Position numbers and translations under genes: made by a program. Below the pieces are notes generated by a model that made no database searches, was not told where the DNA came from, and saw only the letters and a program-made list of their open reading frames with translations. From NCBI RefSeq assembly GCF_019968605.1, contig NZ_CP082966.1:3585501-3649500 (forward strand): 64,000 nt of DNA, read 5' to 3'. This stretch comes from Polaribacter litorisediminis. Lineage in GTDB: Bacteria > Bacteroidota > Bacteroidia > Flavobacteriales > Flavobacteriaceae. Below, in pieces: positions 61,872-64,000 of this stretch (positions within the stretch are counted from its first letter, which is position 1; the number at the start of each line of letters is the position of its first letter).

Positions 61872-62792
61872 ATGATATATACGTTGCCATACATTATTGT
61901 TATTGGAATTATTCTTTTTGCCGCTTTCTTTATGGTGAAACAACAAACTGCTGCGATTATTGAACGTTTTGGAAAATTTCACAGCATTCGTCAATCTGGT
62001 CTTCAATTAAAAATTCCATTAATCGATCGAGTTGCAGGAAGATTGAGTTTAAAAATTCAGCAATTAGACGTAATTGTTGAAACAAAAACTTTAGATGATG
62101 TTTTTGTAAAATTAAAAGTTTCTGTGCAGTATAAAGTAATCTCCGATAAAGTATATGATGCTTTTTACAAGCTAGATTATCCGCACGAACAAATAACTTC
62201 TTATGTTTTTGATGTTGTAAGAGCAGAAGTTCCGAAAATGAAATTAGATGATGTATTTGTGAAAAAAGATGACATTGCCATTGCCGTTAAATCAGAATTA
62301 AACGATGCCATGATGGAATATGGCTACGATATTATTAGAACTTTAGTGACTGATATTGACCCAGATGCTCAAGTAAAAATAGCCATGAACCGAATTAATG
62401 CCGCGGATAGAGAAAAAACAGCCGCTCAATATGAAGGAGATGCACAACGAATTTTAATTGTTGAAAAAGCTAAAGCAGAAGCAGAAAGTAAGCGCTTACA
62501 AGGACAAGGTATTGCAGACCAAAGAAGAGAAATTGCACGTGGTTTAGAAGAATCTGTAGATGTACTAAATAGAGTTGGTATTAATAGCCAAGAAGCCTCT
62601 GCTTTGATTGTAGTTACACAACATTATGATACGTTACAATCTATTGGTAGCGAAACCAATTCTAATTTAATCTTGTTACCAAACTCACCACAAGCGGGTA
62701 GTAATATGTTAAACGATATGGTTGCTAGTTTTACGGCTAGTAATCAAATTGGGGAAGCCATGAAAAGTCAAAAACCTAAAGAAAAGAAATAG
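61872..62792 (+). CDS. SPFH/Band 7 (stomatin-like) membrane protein
   Basis: A 306-aa protein with one N-terminal membrane helix (LPYIIVIGIILFAAFFMV) and the SPFH domain: AAIIERFGKFHSIRQSGLQL, VKLKVSVQYKV, DVVRAEVPKMKLDDVF, IVEKAKAEAESKRLQGQG, then the oligomerisation helix. It forms ring-like scaffolds in the inner membrane. There is no NfeD gene next to it, unlike classical prokaryotic stomatin operons. Confidence 0.9.
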   Translation: MIYTLPYIIVIGIILFAAFFMVKQQTAAIIERFGKFHSIRQSGLQLKIPLIDRVAGRLSLKIQQLDVIVETKTLDDVFVKLKVSVQYKVISDKVYDAFYKLDYPHEQITSYVFDVVRAEVPKMKLDDVFVKKDDIAIAVKSELNDAMMEYGYDIIRTLVTDIDPDAQVKIAMNRINAADREKTAAQYEGDAQRILIVEKAKAEAESKRLQGQGIADQRREIARGLEESVDVLNRVGINSQEASALIVVTQHYDTLQSIGSETNSNLILLPNSPQAGSNMLNDMVASFTASNQIGEAMKSQKPKEKK

Positions 62793-62815
62793 TTATTAAA
62801 AATAATGCCTATAAA

Positions 62816-62848
62816 AAAGCTCAATTTGTTAGGTACAAATTGAGCTTT
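62816..62848. terminator. bidirectional terminator between stomatin-like and tatA genes
   Basis: AAAGCTCAATTTGT-TAGGT-ACAAATTGAGCTTT, a perfect 14-bp stem between the convergent genes, 23 bp after the stomatin-like stop and 21 bp before the minus-strand tatA stop. Confidence 0.9.
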
Positions 62849-62869
62849 CTATTTTATATAAACAAAAGA

Positions 62870-63061
62870 TTATTTCTTTTCTTCTAATTTTTCTTCACCT
62901 TCTTCTTTTGAAGCCTTTTTAAACTCTTTTAAACCACCACCGATACCTTTCATTAATTCTGGAATTTTTTTACCACCAAACAATAATAAAAGTGCTAAAG
63001 CGATAAGAATCCAGGATCCTCCTCCAGGCATTCCTAATAAAAAAATATTTAAAGTATTCAT
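62870..63061 (-). CDS. tatA: TatA/TatE-family protein (short form, 63 aa)
   Basis: [20 protein letters not shown], a membrane helix ending [19 protein letters not shown], the amphipathic helix and a short acidic/Lys tail. FGGKKIPEL is the classical TatA hinge. It is the closer match to canonical TatA of the two genes in this window. No tatC is visible nearby, so the translocase is encoded at scattered loci. Confidence 0.9.
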   Translation of the reverse strand: MNTLNIFLLGMPGGGSWILIALALLLLFGGKKIPELMKGIGGGLKEFKKASKEEGEEKLEEKK

Positions 63062-63104
63062 AATTTCTAAATTTTAATAGTACAAAGATACAAAAAGGAT
63101 TCTA

Positions 63105-63794
63105 TTAATTTCTTTTTTGAATAATACCACCCATTATTTTTTTATCTTTAATAACTTCTGGGTTTCCTTTATAAAAAATGGAACCTCCAAAACTTACTTT
63201 AGCATTCAAAGTTTCTCCTGCCATAATTTCTGCTTTTGCTCCCGTTCCTGCCTTTACCGTACTATTTGATTTCGTTTGTAAACCAAAACCATTATAAACT
63301 CCGTACAAATCTACATCCACTGTTTGGTTTTTTACGGAACCGGTTAGTTTTACAATCCCACCAGAGGAAGCTCTTACTTCTAAATGTTTCACTTTTAAAA
63401 CTAAATTGATAAAAGCTCTTTCTTGCGCGTTTACTTCTAATTTATCTTGTATAATTTCTTTTGCTGTAATTGTTGCACCTTCATTTGCATCTATGGTAGC
63501 CAAATTTTCATTATAATATAAGGTAACTAAAACTTCTCCGTCTGCTAAATTATCCTCCGGATTTAGTGAAAAAGGTAATGATATTTTTAAAATGTTATTC
63601 ACATTCTTAACCTTTACATTTTCTGATTTTTTGCCAGTAATTACTAATTTATTCTCTGTAGATTTTATCAACTCTAAAGCAATACCGTTGTAAACTTTTA
63701 AGATTGTATAATCCCCTAAATTTTTAGTAACTGTGCTTTGCGCTACTTGTGATATGCTAAATAATATTGCACTTATAAAAACTATTTTTTTCAT
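63105..63794 (-). CDS. secreted GIN-domain (DUF2807) protein
   Basis: A 229-aa protein with a signal peptide (IVFISAILFSISQVAQS) and the right-handed beta-helix pattern of DUF2807: YTILKVYNGIALELIKSTEN, then many short V/L/I strands (KLEVNAQERAFINLVLKVKH, GTGAKAEIMAGE), ending GGSIFYKGNPEVIKDKKIMG. Function unknown; such proteins are common in Bacteroidota envelopes. The last ~200 bp of the window (63795-64000) holds no gene I can support. Confidence 0.85.
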   Translation of the reverse strand: MKKIVFISAILFSISQVAQSTVTKNLGDYTILKVYNGIALELIKSTENKLVITGKKSENVKVKNVNNILKISLPFSLNPEDNLADGEVLVTLYYNENLATIDANEGATITAKEIIQDKLEVNAQERAFINLVLKVKHLEVRASSGGIVKLTGSVKNQTVDVDLYGVYNGFGLQTKSNSTVKAGTGAKAEIMAGETLNAKVSFGGSIFYKGNPEVIKDKKIMGGIIQKRN

Positions 63795-64000
63795 TATGAT
63801 TGAATTTGATTGATCATTACTAGATTTAAATCAATAAGTGTACCACTATAAAGACTTTTTTTGTTTTTTATTGTGACAAAACTATAAAATTATGAATACT
63901 TTTAACTACTAAAACAGCAACTTTATGAGGTATTTAAACCCTAAAAATGGCAGCTATTATAAAATTAAGATAGCTCTTCTATCAAATTAAAATCTAAATG

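Overview
The window is a low-GC chromosomal segment of a member of the Bacteroidota, almost certainly a marine Flavobacteriaceae (Polaribacter/Tenacibaculum-like; the genus is inference). Evidence: AT-rich codon use, Bacteroidota-type promoters (TAnnTTTG -7 boxes), a type IX secretion (T9SS) gliding lipoprotein of the PorW/SprE type, a T9SS C-terminal sorting domain, the DUF5687 and DUF4175 families, a Bacteroidota-style ATP synthase a-subunit with a long N-terminal extension, and several flavobacterial lipoproteins. I saw no rRNA, tRNA or CRISPR array.

Layout. 1-6.8 kb: ArsC-like fragment, P1B-4 metal ATPase, mannose-6-phosphate isomerase, SDR oxidoreductase, two lipoproteins. 6.9-16.1 kb (minus): one long operon-like block of PorW, bactofilin, AtpZ, a small membrane protein and atpB-E-F-H-A-G. 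A four-helix-bundle (23S IVS-type) element sits between atpA and atpG, and a 52-bp tandem array built from the 3' end of atpG follows the operon. 16.2-22.9 kb (minus): a PadR regulator, six tandem paralogous membrane proteins with HAAS-like N-termini, and an ABC transporter (DUF5687 permease plus ATPase). 23-32.3 kb: secreted polysaccharide-lyase-like protein, thioredoxin, prolyl oligopeptidase, M13 peptidase, and a three-gene cluster of secreted proteins (T9SS-sorted protein, collar-like protein, diverged CE4 deacetylase).

32.3-38.7 kb is the accessory region and the most interesting part. It carries two decayed toxin-antitoxin modules, a 22-bp direct repeat with a palindromic core flanking the first, a palindrome-rich insertion inside the second antitoxin, and two copies of an ~88-bp intergenic repeat bracketing a 4.1-kb module. 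That module encodes a GHKL-ATPase/zinc-metallopeptidase fusion, a zinc-ribbon membrane protein, a small membrane protein and a PD-(D/E)XK nuclease-like protein. It has the look of an undescribed conflict/defence cassette.

38.7-64 kb is mostly core: TrmH-type methyltransferase, MutS (with a second 338-bp copy of its 3' end 1.86 kb downstream, differing only by synonymous changes), a ferredoxin-fold lipoprotein that has lost two cluster cysteines, two TatA-like proteins, an O-methyltransferase, an ECF sigma factor with a zinc anti-sigma-like partner, PanB, a run of small metabolic genes (two VOC proteins, hydroxyacid dehydrogenase, DUF1801, DoxX), a methyltransferase, MnmG, YbeY, DUF4175, an outer-membrane protein, GltX, a stomatin-like protein and a GIN-domain protein. 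Three parS-like sequences lie within 4.6 kb around mnmG-ybeY-DUF4175, which suggests this end may lie in the origin-proximal, ParB-bound part of the chromosome.
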